Source: an uncultured Neomegalonema sp.
Lineage (GTDB): Bacteria; Pseudomonadota; Alphaproteobacteria; Rhodobacterales; Rhodobacteraceae
Reading direction: 5' to 3'
NCBI GenBank assembly: GCA_937990185.1
Contig: CALKBI010000007.1
Location: 1 to 64,000, forward strand
Length of the DNA stretch: 64,000 nucleotides
Below the pieces are notes generated by a model. It did no database searches. It was not told the DNA's origin and worked only from the letters and a program-made list of their open reading frames with translations. The position numbers were made by a program, and so were the translations under genes. Within the stretch, counting starts at the first letter, position 1. Each line of letters begins with the position of its first letter. This document shows positions 54,310 to 64,000 of this stretch, in pieces.

Positions 54310-55668
54310 ATGACGACTCCTACTGCCGTGTGCCTTTTGGCTGCCGGAAAAGGCACACGAATGCGGTCTGACCTTCCCAAGGTTCTGCACAAAATTGCCG
54401 ATTTGCCGATGCTGGGCCATGCTTTGAACAGTGCGAAAAGCTGTGCGCCTTCACGTGCCGTCATCGTCACGGGACATCAGGCTGAAAGAGTTGAAAAGAC
54501 CGCTAAAGAACTATCGCCGGAAGCAGTTTGCGTGGTTCAAGAACCGCAACACGGGACCGGACATGCAGTTTTACAAGCGAAAGAGGCGCTTGAGGACTTT
54601 GATGGGGATGTTTTTATCCTCTTCGCCGATACGCCTTTGATTCGACCTGAAACGCTGGTTGCGATGGCCGAAGCCCGCAGTAAGGGTGCGGCGGTTGTGG
54701 TTTTGGGCTTTGAGGCAGCAAATCCCGGAGGTTATGGCCGCTTAATTGAAGGAAATGGCGGCCTCGATAAGATTGTCGAAGCGAAAGACGCCACCGAAGA
54801 AGAATTGGCTGTAACGCTATGTAATTCAGGCGTGATGTGCGTCGATAGTCGAACTTTGTTCCAACTGCTCGACCGGGTGACTAACGATAATGCGAATGGT
54901 GAATACTATTTGACAGATATTGTCGGCCTCGCCCGTGCCGATGGACTGCCATGCGCTGTGGTGCGATGCGATGAAGAGGAGACACTCGGTGTGAACAGCC
55001 GAGTTGATCTGGCCGCAGGAGAGGCTGCCTTTCAGGAACGTGCGAGGATGGCCGCTATGGTCGGCGGCGTGACGCTGACGGACCCTTCTAGTGTCTCGTT
55101 TTCGCATGATACTATGCTTGGGCAGGATGTGATCGTGGAGCCAAATGTGGTTTTTGGCCCTGGCGTCACTGTAAAGAGCGGCGCGACGATCCGAGCTTTT
55201 TCGCATCTTGAAGGTTGCCAAGTTGCTGCGGGCGCGATCATAGGCCCATATGCACGTTTGCGCCCCGGAGCGGATATCGGAGAAGGCGCGCGGATTGGAA
55301 ATTTTGTAGAAGTAAAGAACGCGACATTCTCGGCGGGTGCAAAAGCGAATCACCTTACTTATGTTGGTGATGCTACGGTTGGCGAGAAAGCCAATATTGG
55401 CGCGGGAACGATTACCTGTAATTACGACGGATATTTGAAGCACCGAACTGAAATCGGTGCGGAGGCCTTTATTGGTTCAAACACCGCATTAGTTGCGCCT
55501 GTCTCTATCGGTTCACGTACAACGGTCGCCGCAGGGTCGGTTATTGTTGAGAATGTTGCAGATGATGCTCTTGCGGTAGCGCGCGGGCGTCAAACTAACA
55601 AGCCGGGCTTGGCTGCGCGGCTACGTGAAGCGCTCGCAGAAGCAAAGGCGAAAGTTAAGGATTCTTGA
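54310..55668 (+). CDS. glmU: Bifunctional GlcNAc-1-P uridyltransferase / GlcN-1-P acetyltransferase
   Basis: 452 residues from ATG 54310, the start that begins directly with VCLLAAGKGTRMRSDLPKVLH and is preceded by GGAAGG. Upstream in-frame codons from 54247 have no fit. The pyrophosphorylase domain covers about 1-230; the C-terminal left-handed beta-helix (about 250-450) has hexapeptide repeats and the ANHLTYVGDATVG and NYDGYLKH acetyltransferase sites. GlmU makes UDP-GlcNAc for peptidoglycan and LPS. It is followed by glmS and glmM. Confidence 0.95.
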   Translation: MTTPTAVCLLAAGKGTRMRSDLPKVLHKIADLPMLGHALNSAKSCAPSRAVIVTGHQAERVEKTAKELSPEAVCVVQEPQHGTGHAVLQAKEALEDFDGDVFILFADTPLIRPETLVAMAEARSKGAAVVVLGFEAANPGGYGRLIEGNGGLDKIVEAKDATEEELAVTLCNSGVMCVDSRTLFQLLDRVTNDNANGEYYLTDIVGLARADGLPCAVVRCDEEETLGVNSRVDLAAGEAAFQERARMAAMVGGVTLTDPSSVSFSHDTMLGQDVIVEPNVVFGPGVTVKSGATIRAFSHLEGCQVAAGAIIGPYARLRPGADIGEGARIGNFVEVKNATFSAGAKANHLTYVGDATVGEKANIGAGTITCNYDGYLKHRTEIGAEAFIGSNTALVAPVSIGSRTTVAAGSVIVENVADDALAVARGRQTNKPGLAARLREALAEAKAKVKDS

Positions 55669-55756
55669 ACTAAGACACGTCATGGCTTGAGGATAATTTT
55701 CTTCGAACGGTTTTGGAGTAAGTTTTCACAAACAACGTTCTTCTTTTGTCGAAAAA

Positions 55757-55774
55757 ATGTGACCTAGGTCACAT
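55757..55774. promoter_or_regulatory. Perfect CRP/FNR-type palindrome upstream of glmS
   Basis: ATGTGACCTAGGTCACAT is an 18-bp perfect palindrome that contains the TGTGA-N6-TCACA consensus of CRP-family operators. Its centre is 75 bases before the glmS start. Confidence 0.65.
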
Positions 55775-55788
55775 GCTGAAGAACGAAA

Positions 55789-55804
55789 TGTGATGTGCGT
55801 CACT
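55789..55804. promoter_or_regulatory. Second CRP-like half-match near glmS
   Basis: TGTGATGTGCGTCACT fits TGTGA-N6-TCACA at nine of ten fixed positions. Its centre is 31 bp from the first, which is about three helical turns, so proteins on both sites would face the same side of DNA. Confidence 0.55.
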
Positions 55805-55840
55805 AAACAGCCCAATGGCTGAAAAAGCTTGGAGATTGAG

Positions 55841-57664
<1,824 letters not shown>

Positions 57665-57754
57665 ACCGGCAAGTGCAAGCGGTTAATATCTGATGTGTTG
57701 GGAATAATATGACATCGGCGAACAACGCTGAGCGTATAGAAAAAGAGGCACACC

Positions 57755-59110
57755 ATGAGCGGTGAACGCAGATTGTTTGGCACTGACGGCATTCGAGGTC
57801 GCGCCAACACCTATCCGATTACAGCTGAAATCGCTTTGAAAGTCGGCATGGCCGCCGGTCGATATTTTACGCGCGGCGCGCATAAGCATAAAGTGGTCAT
57901 CGGGAAGGATACACGGCGTTCGTCTTACATGCTGGAAAGCGCTTTGACTGCCGGGTTTACTTCAATGGGCTTCGCGGTCACGACGATGGGACCGATCCCC
58001 ACTCCCGCTGTTGGAATGCTGGTAAAAAGCCTGCGCGCTGATCTTGGCGTGATGATTTCTGCTTCGCATAACCTACACCATGACAATGGCATTAAGCTGT
58101 TCGGGCCGGATGGTTTCAAACTGTCGGATGGCGTCGAGGATGTCATCGAAGCATATATGAAAGCGGACATCTCGGAGTTCCTTGCTGACCCGATTGCGAT
58201 GGGCAATCATAGACGGTTGGAAACAGGGCGTGCGCGCTATATCGAATTTGCAAAGTCCACGATCCCCCGCGCTATGAATTTTGAAGGGCTTAAGATTGTG
58301 GTTGATTGTGCGAATGGCGCTGCCTACCGCACTGCGCCGAATATGCTGTGGGAACTGGGCGCTGAGATCGTGCCGATTGGGGTTTCTCCGAATGGCTTGA
58401 ACATCAACGATGGCTGCGGTTCGACCAATACAGCGCTGGCACAAGAGACTGTGGTGGCTGAGAATGCCGATTTGGGAATTTGCCTTGATGGGGATGCGGA
58501 TCGTGTCCACATTATCGACAATACCGGTAAGCTGATTGATGGCGATCAGATAATGGCGCTCATTGCACGAAGCTGGGCGCGGCAAGGAAAATTGCGTGGT
58601 GGCGGTTTGGTGACAACAGTCATGTCAAACCTCGGGCTGGAACGTCTTCTTGCATCTGAAGGATTAGAGACGATCCGCACACAAGTTGGCGACCGCTATG
58701 TTGTTCAATCGATGCGTGACGGTGACTATAACGTTGGCGGTGAGCAATCCGGTCATGTTGTTCTGTCGGATTTTGTGACCACCGGTGACGGGACAATTAC
58801 GGCGCTACAAGTTTTGTCCGAGATTATTCAATCAGGAAAACCGGCGGCGGAGCTGTGCCATCAGTTTGATCCATTGCCGCAACTTTTACAGAATGTACGG
58901 TTCCAACGGGGCCAAACGCCACTATCTACGGATGCTGTGAAAGCGGCGATTGCCGATGGCGAAGATCGGTTGAACGGTCATGGCCGCTTGCTGATACGCG
59001 AAAGTGGAACCGAGCCTGTTATCCGCGTGATGGGCGAGGGCGAAGACCCTGATGCGGTGAAGTCTGTCGTGTCAGACATTTGTCAGACCATCGAGAGTGC
59101 GGTGGCCTGA
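57755..59110 (+). CDS. glmM: Phosphoglucosamine mutase
   Basis: 451 residues. It interconverts GlcN-6-P and GlcN-1-P. The N-terminus [17 protein letters not shown], the phosphoserine site [22 protein letters not shown], the metal loop [10 protein letters not shown], the sugar-binding EQSGHV and the C-terminal [12 protein letters not shown] are all present. AGAGGCACACC precedes the ATG. It completes a compact glmU-glmS-glmM cluster for UDP-GlcNAc. The element described next begins about 290 bases after its stop. Confidence 0.96.
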   Translation: MSGERRLFGTDGIRGRANTYPITAEIALKVGMAAGRYFTRGAHKHKVVIGKDTRRSSYMLESALTAGFTSMGFAVTTMGPIPTPAVGMLVKSLRADLGVMISASHNLHHDNGIKLFGPDGFKLSDGVEDVIEAYMKADISEFLADPIAMGNHRRLETGRARYIEFAKSTIPRAMNFEGLKIVVDCANGAAYRTAPNMLWELGAEIVPIGVSPNGLNINDGCGSTNTALAQETVVAENADLGICLDGDADRVHIIDNTGKLIDGDQIMALIARSWARQGKLRGGGLVTTVMSNLGLERLLASEGLETIRTQVGDRYVVQSMRDGDYNVGGEQSGHVVLSDFVTTGDGTITALQVLSEIIQSGKPAAELCHQFDPLPQLLQNVRFQRGQTPLSTDAVKAAIADGEDRLNGHGRLLIRESGTEPVIRVMGEGEDPDAVKSVVSDICQTIESAVA

Positions 59111-59127
59111 TCACCTTGAGCGTTGAG

Positions 59128-59170
59128 AGCGTTCCGAGTCTACCCCGAAACGCTTTCGTTATGTTTTAAA
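59128..59170 (+). terminator. Probable terminator after glmM
   Basis: AGCGTT-CCG stem arm pairs with CG-A-AACGCT across a 9-base loop, followed by TTTCGTTATGTTTT. The stem has a mismatch, so confidence is moderate. Confidence 0.55.
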
Positions 59171-59397
59171 AAATCACTTGCGGTCTAATGTATATAGCCT
59201 CGGACCGTAGTGATACGATGTCATTACAATCTGAGACGGGCAAACTATAGCCAGAGGATTGAACGAGACGGAAGGCTCCGGATGTGTGAGTCTTTTTGGT
59301 AGGCACAAGAACCTTACGGACAGTCGGAGAACAAATAACCGGGACACGAAGCACTAATTCTCTGTTTTTTTAGATAAAAAATGATGAAAATGGATTT

Positions 59398-59443
59398 TGG
59401 CGACCCCGGAAGGATTCGAACCCTCGACCTGATGATTAGAAGT
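59398..59443 (-). other. Displaced 3' half of a tRNA-Arg(UCU) (probable attachment site)
   Basis: Read on the minus strand this runs from the anticodon loop CTTCTAA through TCATCAGG and the T arm GAGGGTTCGAATCCTTC to the acceptor 3' strand, discriminator G and CCA. The 5' half is absent: bases before the loop are CGAGA and do not pair with TCATC. This is what remains after an integrase has split a tRNA at the anticodon loop. Anticodon TCT gives Arg. The core is about 45 bases. Confidence 0.7.
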
Positions 59444-59584
59444 CTCGAGGTACATAACTTCTCTTAGTTTCGCGAGTTTTCCAATAACCGCTTAAAACCC
59501 TTTAAATCAGGCACTTTTTTCGTTATCTACCTTTCCATAGCTTCGCATAATTGCGCGTCGCGTGGAAGACAGGTGGAAGACAGA

Positions 59585-60808
59585 ATGACCGCCAGCAAGA
59601 AAACAAAGCTCACCAAGCGTTCCGTCGATGCTGCTCACCCAGTCGAGAAGCGGTACGCCCTGATTGATGCCGAGTTGAACGGTTTCAAACTCTATGTTCA
59701 CCCGACAGGGCGGAAATCCTTCCATCTCAGATACCGCGTCGGCGGTGGGCGTGATGCAACGATCCGCGAACCAAAGATCGGCGATCATGGTTCGATCACG
59801 GTGGACGCGGCACGGTCGATTGCCCTCGAATGGCTGACTGAGGTTCGCAAGGGCGGTGATCCTGCAGCAGACAGGAAGGACGCGCGCGCGGCATCTCGTA
59901 TGAGCGATCTATTTGCGCGGTACCTGGGCGAGCACGCGAAACCTCATAAAAAATCGTCGAGCATTCGACAGGATGAAACAAACATCCGTAACTATCTCCG
60001 CCCTGCCCTTGGAAAGAAGAAAATCGCGGACGTTACGCGCAACGACGTCGCAGCGCTCCACAAAAATCTTGCGGACAAACCCTATCAGGCGAACCGCGCT
60101 CTTGCCCTGCTCTCTAAGATGTTCGGTTTGGCGGAACTTTGGGGATATCGACCGGACGGCTCGAACCCTTGCCGACACGTCAAAAAGTACGCTGAGACGA
60201 AGCGCAAGCGGTTCCTATCGACTGCTGAACTCTCGGCGCTTGGGGATGCACTGCGACGCGCCGAACAAGGTGAGCTTGGGGCGGTTATGCCCTCGGCCAT
60301 TGCAGCGATCCGCCTGCTAGTTCTGACCGGCGCGCGGAAAGGAGAGATACTCGGCCTGCAATGGGATTGGATTGATTTCGAAGCTGGCCGCGCGAACCTC
60401 CCCGATTCAAAGACAGGCGAAAAGACAATCACGCTTGGTCCAGCCGCGCTGCAATTGCTCTCCACCCTGCCCCGCATCGAAGGCAATCCGCATGTGATTG
60501 TCGGCGGTCGCAAAGGCGCGGCGCTCGTCAATCTAAAAGACCCGTGGAAACTCATCCGCTCTGCCGCTGGCCTTGATGATGTTCGCATTCACGACCTTCG
60601 CCACAGCTTCGCCAGTGTGGGCGCTGCATCGGGTATGTCGTTGCCAGTGATCGGCGCTCTGCTCGGGCATACGCAGGCGGCGACAACTCAGCGCTACGCC
60701 CATTTAAGCGATGACCCGTTGCAGGCGGCGGCGGGCGCTATCAGCGATAAGATTGCGGCGGCAATGACGGGTGAAGGTGCGGACGTGGTTTCAATGAGGA
60801 AGCAATAA
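59585..60808 (+). CDS. Tyrosine recombinase (site-specific integrase)
   Basis: 407 residues from ATG 59585, which follows GGAAGA; GTG 59573 is in frame. The N-terminal arm-binding domain (DUF4102-like, about 10-95, with NGFKLYVHPTGRKSFHLRYR) is followed by a core-binding domain (about 105-190) and catalytic domain with the box residues: Arg in LTGARKGEILGLQW, HDLRHSFAS (His-x-x-Arg) and GHTQAATTQRYAHL with His and the nucleophile Tyr. It would catalyse integration at the tRNA end just upstream. Two tandem GTGGAAGACA repeats (59562-59571 and 59573-59582) stand just before it and may be arm sites. Stop and next start overlap (TAATG). Confidence 0.93.
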   Translation: MTASKKTKLTKRSVDAAHPVEKRYALIDAELNGFKLYVHPTGRKSFHLRYRVGGGRDATIREPKIGDHGSITVDAARSIALEWLTEVRKGGDPAADRKDARAASRMSDLFARYLGEHAKPHKKSSSIRQDETNIRNYLRPALGKKKIADVTRNDVAALHKNLADKPYQANRALALLSKMFGLAELWGYRPDGSNPCRHVKKYAETKRKRFLSTAELSALGDALRRAEQGELGAVMPSAIAAIRLLVLTGARKGEILGLQWDWIDFEAGRANLPDSKTGEKTITLGPAALQLLSTLPRIEGNPHVIVGGRKGAALVNLKDPWKLIRSAAGLDDVRIHDLRHSFASVGAASGMSLPVIGALLGHTQAATTQRYAHLSDDPLQAAAGAISDKIAAAMTGEGADVVSMRKQ

Positions 60809-61707
60809 TGATCCGCGAAGAAAATTTACCAGATAAGGTTTTGAAAAAAGTGGCAGGCCTTGAATCCGAAGCGAAGTTAGAGATGGGAATCATCCCTGCG
60901 GATTATGATGAGGCGGAGCTTACGAAGTACCTTGATAAGAAGCGTGAACAAGAGCGGATAGATAGACGTGAACAACATCGCCAGTACTTATCGATACAGA
61001 CTTCATTGAACCGTTCGCATACAGAAAAAGCGCCGATAATAACGACAGAGAGAAGACTGGCTCTTTCCGAAGATGTATTTGCAGAAAGCTGGATGAGGCA
61101 CTGCTCCATTGACGCAAATAAACCAATTCCAGCCGGCCTTCTTTTGTGTGGTTATAATGATCAAATCTACTCCACAATCGAAGATGCACTAAATTTAGCA
61201 ATCTTCTTGGGTGCGCCCGGTGCGCGTAAATTAGCAAACACTCTCCCCCTAACGTTTGTTGAGGTTGATGATGAGCTGTATCAGGAAGCATGTATTTGGA
61301 CTGGTCGATATTCTGATTCACTCAAGAATGGGGAAATTTTTGGTGCGTCAATTTCTGTCTACTTCAACTTTATCCGGGCAAACTATGCGAGCCGCTTTGA
61401 AAATTGGAGGCATATAGAAGTTGATGCACTCCTGAAGCTCGGTGCTGCATGTAGAGAGTTTGAGTTGATCTTTCATAATAAAAAATCGGCAAAGGCCGGA
61501 CGTGGAACTCAAAAAGGCGGAAAGAAAGGTGCAAAAGCAAAAGCGGAATCAAATGCGCCACGAATGGAAAAACGACATTCGCTCTACGCCAAACTTCTAA
61601 GTGAGGGAAAGAACAAATCAGAAGCCGACCAAATCACTAATCGGCGCTTGAATCTTGGTCTTACAAAGGGTGCGATATCTAGGAGTTTCGCACGATCTAA
61701 AAGATAA
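60808..61707 (+). CDS. Element protein of unknown function
   Basis: 299 residues, more AT-rich than the neighbours. The first 85 residues are charged and probably coiled (KKREQERIDRREQHRQYL). A central domain (about 95-220) contains AESWMRHCSIDANKPIPAGLLLCGYND and an ASISVYFNFIRANYASRFENW segment with no motif I know. A basic linker (KKSAKAGRGTQKGGKKGAK, about 225-245) leads to a short HTH-like tail (KNKSEADQITNRRLNLGL). It may bind nucleic acid. It overlaps the integrase gene by one base (TAATG), so it is likely co-expressed with it. Confidence 0.65.
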   Translation: MIREENLPDKVLKKVAGLESEAKLEMGIIPADYDEAELTKYLDKKREQERIDRREQHRQYLSIQTSLNRSHTEKAPIITTERRLALSEDVFAESWMRHCSIDANKPIPAGLLLCGYNDQIYSTIEDALNLAIFLGAPGARKLANTLPLTFVEVDDELYQEACIWTGRYSDSLKNGEIFGASISVYFNFIRANYASRFENWRHIEVDALLKLGAACREFELIFHNKKSAKAGRGTQKGGKKGAKAKAESNAPRMEKRHSLYAKLLSEGKNKSEADQITNRRLNLGLTKGAISRSFARSKR

Positions 61708-61813
61708 TGAAAAAAGTTCGGACATTCACTCACGATGTCCAAATTGCAAGGTCCATGTTCCTGAACGAAGCCACACGCAACTTAGCGATGAGGCAAAGCG
61801 ACAGGAGCAGATT

Positions 61814-62026
61814 ATGGATACACGTTCACCCGATTATCATCTGAACCGCAAAGAGATTGAAGCCGAGTACGGCATCACCGCTCGGTGGCTTGAACTCGCT
61901 GCGGTTAAGGGTGGCGGTCCAATCATGACAAAGATCAGCGCACGAATGGTGCGTTATCGCCGTGCTGATATCGAAGAATGGTTGGCGTCCAAGCGCATCG
62001 AAAATACTGCGCAAGAAGCTGCTTGA
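61814..62026 (+). CDS. AlpA-like DNA-binding protein (excisionase/regulator)
   Basis: 70 residues from ATG 61814, with AGGAG at normal distance. The sequence has a winged helix-turn-helix of the MerR/AlpA kind: NRKEIEAEYGITARWLELAA, then VRYRRADIEEWLASKR, as in AlpA and excisionases. It may direct excision or control element genes. Codons further upstream (from 61655) stay open but lack this fold. Confidence 0.75.
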   Translation: MDTRSPDYHLNRKEIEAEYGITARWLELAAVKGGGPIMTKISARMVRYRRADIEEWLASKRIENTAQEAA

Positions 62027-62142
62027 AAAAGAGAAAGCCCGCGACGGTGTGCGAGCTTCTCGAAGATCAGGTGGTAAAGTTCGTCTTTGCAGGACATGGG
62101 AATTTTACGCCAAAAATCCGAGAATTTCAAGCCGTTGCCTAA
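62023..62142 (+). CDS. Very small putative protein (39 residues)
   Basis: TTG 62023 overlaps the stop of the AlpA-like gene (TTGA) and opens a frame KKRKPATVCELLEDQVVKFVF to a TAA at 62140. It is basic at the N-terminus and shows coding-like composition, but no ribosome site is obvious and no family is known. I include it as possible. Confidence 0.35.
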   Translation: MKKRKPATVCELLEDQVVKFVFAGHGNFTPKIREFQAVA

Positions 62143-62159
62143 ACAACGAGGTAACGAAA

Positions 62160-62369
62160 ATGGATACTAGAATTAAAACCAATCATCCTGAAATCGAGGT
62201 TGCACGTATAGGATCAGAGCTGTGGTCGGTTTACCAATGGTCTCGCCATCGTGATTGCGGATATTGCGTTGGTCATTATCATTCTGCAGGCGACGCAAAC
62301 CGCGCGGCCCGTTTGGCTCTACGGTCTTTTCCTAACGCTTGCCTTAGTCTTGCGGGGGTATCGTCATGA
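62160..62369 (+). CDS. Small element protein of unknown function
   Basis: 69 residues from ATG 62160, preceded by CGAGGTAACG. It contains a Cys pair in HRDCGYCVGHYHS, which with the nearby His residues could bind zinc. The stop overlaps the next start as ATGA, so it is coupled to the primase gene. No family is recognised. Confidence 0.55.
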   Translation: MDTRIKTNHPEIEVARIGSELWSVYQWSRHRDCGYCVGHYHSAGDANRAARLALRSFPNACLSLAGVSS

Positions 62370-63166
62370 ATACTGACATTCCCTTCAGCATTTTTCCGGC
62401 TGGCGATGACAAAGCTCCATTAATTCGGGGCTGGCAGGCCAAGGCTTCCAGTGACCCTCATACCGTGGCGCAATGGAAAGCAAACGGCGCGCTCGCGTGG
62501 GGTATTCCTACAGGTGCCGCCAACGGTTTGTTTGTCGTTGATTTGGATACCGACGACGACACAGGCGAAGCGATCGGTGAAGCATCCCTGCTCGCCATGC
62601 CTCGCTATGCAAGCCTTTTGGACCATGCGACGGTTAAGACGCCCTCGGGCGGAAAACACATCTATCTGAAGCACTTCAGTGGCGCGCGAAACTCACAATC
62701 GAAGATCGGGCTTAAAGTCGATACACGGGGCGAAGGCGGTTATGTGATTGCTCCCGGCTCGCTTACGACAGGCGGAAAATATCATGGGCATTGCCCCGTT
62801 AAACTGCCATCAGTCCCATTGGGATTCCGGGCGATGTTACTTCACAAGCCGCCCGCGCCAGTGTCGCGATCGTATGACCGTCAAACGCCGACTGGCGAGG
62901 TCGAAGAGCTTCTGGCGTATATCCCGGCGGACGTTCAGTATGGCGATTGGGTTGAGGTACTAATGGCGCTCCACGACCGTTACGGCGGCTCTGGTGAGGG
63001 CTTGGCAGTTGCCGACCGGTGGAGCGCTTCTGGTTCGAAATATCGCAAGGGCGAAGTCACATCCAAGTGGGATGGTTTCAAGCGTACCGGCATAACTTGG
63101 GCGACTGTTCCAGCGATGGCACGGCAGTACGGCGCGAACCTTTCCGACATTGCACGGAGGTGGTGA
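62366..63166 (+). CDS. Primase-polymerase (Prim-Pol) domain protein
   Basis: 266 residues. The N-terminal bifunctional primase/polymerase domain (about 1-165) shows a catalytic acidic motif FVVDLDTDDDTG, then SGGKHIYLKHF and DTRGEGGYVIAPGS. The C-terminal part (about 170-266) with VEELLAYIPADVQYGDWVEVLMALH resembles PriCT_2, a primase C-terminal helical domain. It should prime DNA synthesis on the element. ATG 62366 overlaps the previous stop, and the helicase gene starts 2 bases after it. Confidence 0.85.
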   Translation: MNTDIPFSIFPAGDDKAPLIRGWQAKASSDPHTVAQWKANGALAWGIPTGAANGLFVVDLDTDDDTGEAIGEASLLAMPRYASLLDHATVKTPSGGKHIYLKHFSGARNSQSKIGLKVDTRGEGGYVIAPGSLTTGGKYHGHCPVKLPSVPLGFRAMLLHKPPAPVSRSYDRQTPTGEVEELLAYIPADVQYGDWVEVLMALHDRYGGSGEGLAVADRWSASGSKYRKGEVTSKWDGFKRTGITWATVPAMARQYGANLSDIARRW

Positions 63167-63168
63167 GT

Positions 63169-64000
63169 ATGGAGATTGTACCTCTCAATATTAACACGTC
63201 ACGCGCGGACGAATTAGCGGCGAAGTTAATCCGCCTCGACGATATCAAACCTATACTGACGAGCAATGCGCTCGTTAAGGGTTGGCTAGATAAGAACTGT
63301 CTTTCGATAATCTATGGGCCGTCAAATGCGGGCAAGACATTCGTTGCACTCGACATTGCGATGCACATTGCAGCGGGTAAGCCGTGGCGTGGTTGCAGGG
63401 TTGACGGCGGGGCAGTTCTCTACATCGCAGCGGAAGGCGGGATCGGTGTCCAGAACCGTCTCGCAGCTTTCAAGCTGGATAAGCCAGATATGGCAAATGC
63501 ACTCTTTACGCTCTTGCCGGTTGGCGTGGACCTACACGGTCACGGTGATGCTCTAGCAGTTTGCGAGATTATGCCGGACGTGGACCCGGCACTGGTCGTC
63601 ATTGATACGCTTGCCCGCTCAATGGGCGGCGGTGACGAGAACACGGCCAAAGATGCGTCGATGTTCATCAAGAACTGCGATCTAATCCGCGAAGCGACAG
63701 AAGCGCACGTAATGATTATCCATCATACCGGCAAAGATGAGGACCGAGGCGGGCGCGGTTCTTCGGCTTTCAAAGCGGCTGTTGACGGAGAGATACAAGC
63801 GACTTCTAAGGGGGAGATCATCTGCCACAAGCAAAGGGACCAAGAGAGGGGCGCACCCCTTCACTTCAAGTTGCGCCCTGTTGAATTGGGTAGGAACGAA
63901 TTCGGCGAAGTGGTAACAAGCGCGGTCGTGGACGAGTCCGAACCGCCCAAACAAAAACGCAAGCCCCTCAGTGGCAAGAATGAAATTGCCATGCAAGCGC
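63169..64000 (+). CDS. RepA-like AAA ATPase/helicase (3' end beyond window)
   Basis: At least 277 residues; the frame is still open at 64000. Start ATG 63169 is preceded by CGGAGG. The Walker A is IIYGPSNAGKTFVALD, a Walker B is ALVVIDTLARS, and an IIHHTGKDEDRGGRGSSAF segment fits the RepA/AAA_25 family of hexameric plasmid helicases. It would unwind DNA for replication, working with the upstream Prim-Pol protein. The window ends shortly before the expected C-terminus, which in this family lies near 300-400 residues. Confidence 0.85.
   Translation, partial: MEIVPLNINTSRADELAAKLIRLDDIKPILTSNALVKGWLDKNCLSIIYGPSNAGKTFVALDIAMHIAAGKPWRGCRVDGGAVLYIAAEGGIGVQNRLAAFKLDKPDMANALFTLLPVGVDLHGHGDALAVCEIMPDVDPALVVIDTLARSMGGGDENTAKDASMFIKNCDLIREATEAHVMIIHHTGKDEDRGGRGSSAFKAAVDGEIQATSKGEIICHKQRDQERGAPLHFKLRPVELGRNEFGEVVTSAVVDESEPPKQKRKPLSGKNEIAMQA

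Larger units (their letters stand above)
59398..64000. mobile_element. Left part of an integrated element at tRNA-Arg(UCU)
   Basis: The element begins with a 3' half-tRNA at 59398-59443, then a tyrosine integrase at 59585, an AlpA-like protein, a Prim-Pol primase and a RepA-like helicase that runs past the window end. This set (integrase, AlpA, primase-polymerase, helicase) fits integrated plasmid-like or satellite elements. The right end, with the intact tRNA in the minus orientation, should lie beyond 64000. Confidence 0.75.

Noticed and set aside
59398-59470. Complete tRNA gene at the element end
   Set aside because: Only the 3' half from the anticodon loop folds; the 5' half does not pair, so it is a displaced fragment.
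59398-64000. A complete anti-phage defence system on the element
   Set aside because: Only integration and replication functions are visible; any cargo would lie past the window end.

Overview
The window looks like a chromosomal segment of a marine alphaproteobacterium of the order Rhodobacterales (Roseobacter-like). The evidence is gene order and gene families, not a database search: lspA followed by a BamF-type (DUF3035) lipoprotein and two M16 peptidases; metC next to a complete general L-amino-acid transporter aapJQMP; ftsY next to an IspZ/YciB protein; a TrcR (DUF1013) regulator; and an NDUFS4-like complex I accessory subunit. Base composition is moderate, and most of the window is ordinary core genome.

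Layout. 1-10.3 kb: 3' end of a FadB/FadJ-type beta-oxidation enzyme, a secreted SGNH-lipase autotransporter, YtoQ, an SPFH membrane protein, a CPA1 Na+/H+ antiporter, an EAL phosphodiesterase with a degenerate GGDEF domain, a beta-lactamase-fold serine hydrolase and an HD nucleotidase. 10.5-15 kb: envelope cluster (small secreted protein, LspA, BamF, M16 pair). 15-18 kb: purM, purN and a lysine-forming saccharopine dehydrogenase, coupled by ATGA overlaps. 18-26 kb: enolase-superfamily enzyme, formamidase-like hydrolase, pckA, a secreted YQAP-repeat protein flanked by inverted repeats, an Fe(II)/2OG-type oxygenase with a class III CoA-transferase, and an ankyrin protein. 26-34 kb: yqiJ-yqiK (flotillin), ispZ, ftsY, heparinase-family protein, folA, yrbL. 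34-39.3 kb: glutaminase, GcvA-like regulator, SDR enzyme, two lipoproteins and two unknown genes in a looser, gappy stretch.

39.3-51 kb: modA overlapping the end of metC, then divergent aapJQMP, where AapM is greatly enlarged; then cysK, a MoeB/ThiF enzyme, a DUF1761 protein, trcR and an RNase T2. 51-59 kb: a truncated Rieske-like gene remnant, tRNA-Arg(CCG), the NDUFS4-like subunit, pncA, fpr, and glmU-glmS-glmM, the route to UDP-GlcNAc. Two CRP-like operators, centred 31 bp apart, lie just before glmS.

59.4 kb to the right edge: the left end of an integrated element. A displaced 3' half of a tRNA-Arg(UCU) is the probable attachment site. It is followed by a tyrosine integrase, an unknown protein, an AlpA-like DNA-binding protein, two tiny ORFs, a Prim-Pol primase and a RepA-like helicase that runs off the window. 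The cargo and the second attachment site lie outside. I see no complete new defence or signalling system here. The best leads are the element and its unknown gene, the double operator before glmS, the enlarged AapM, and the inverted repeats around the YQAP gene.
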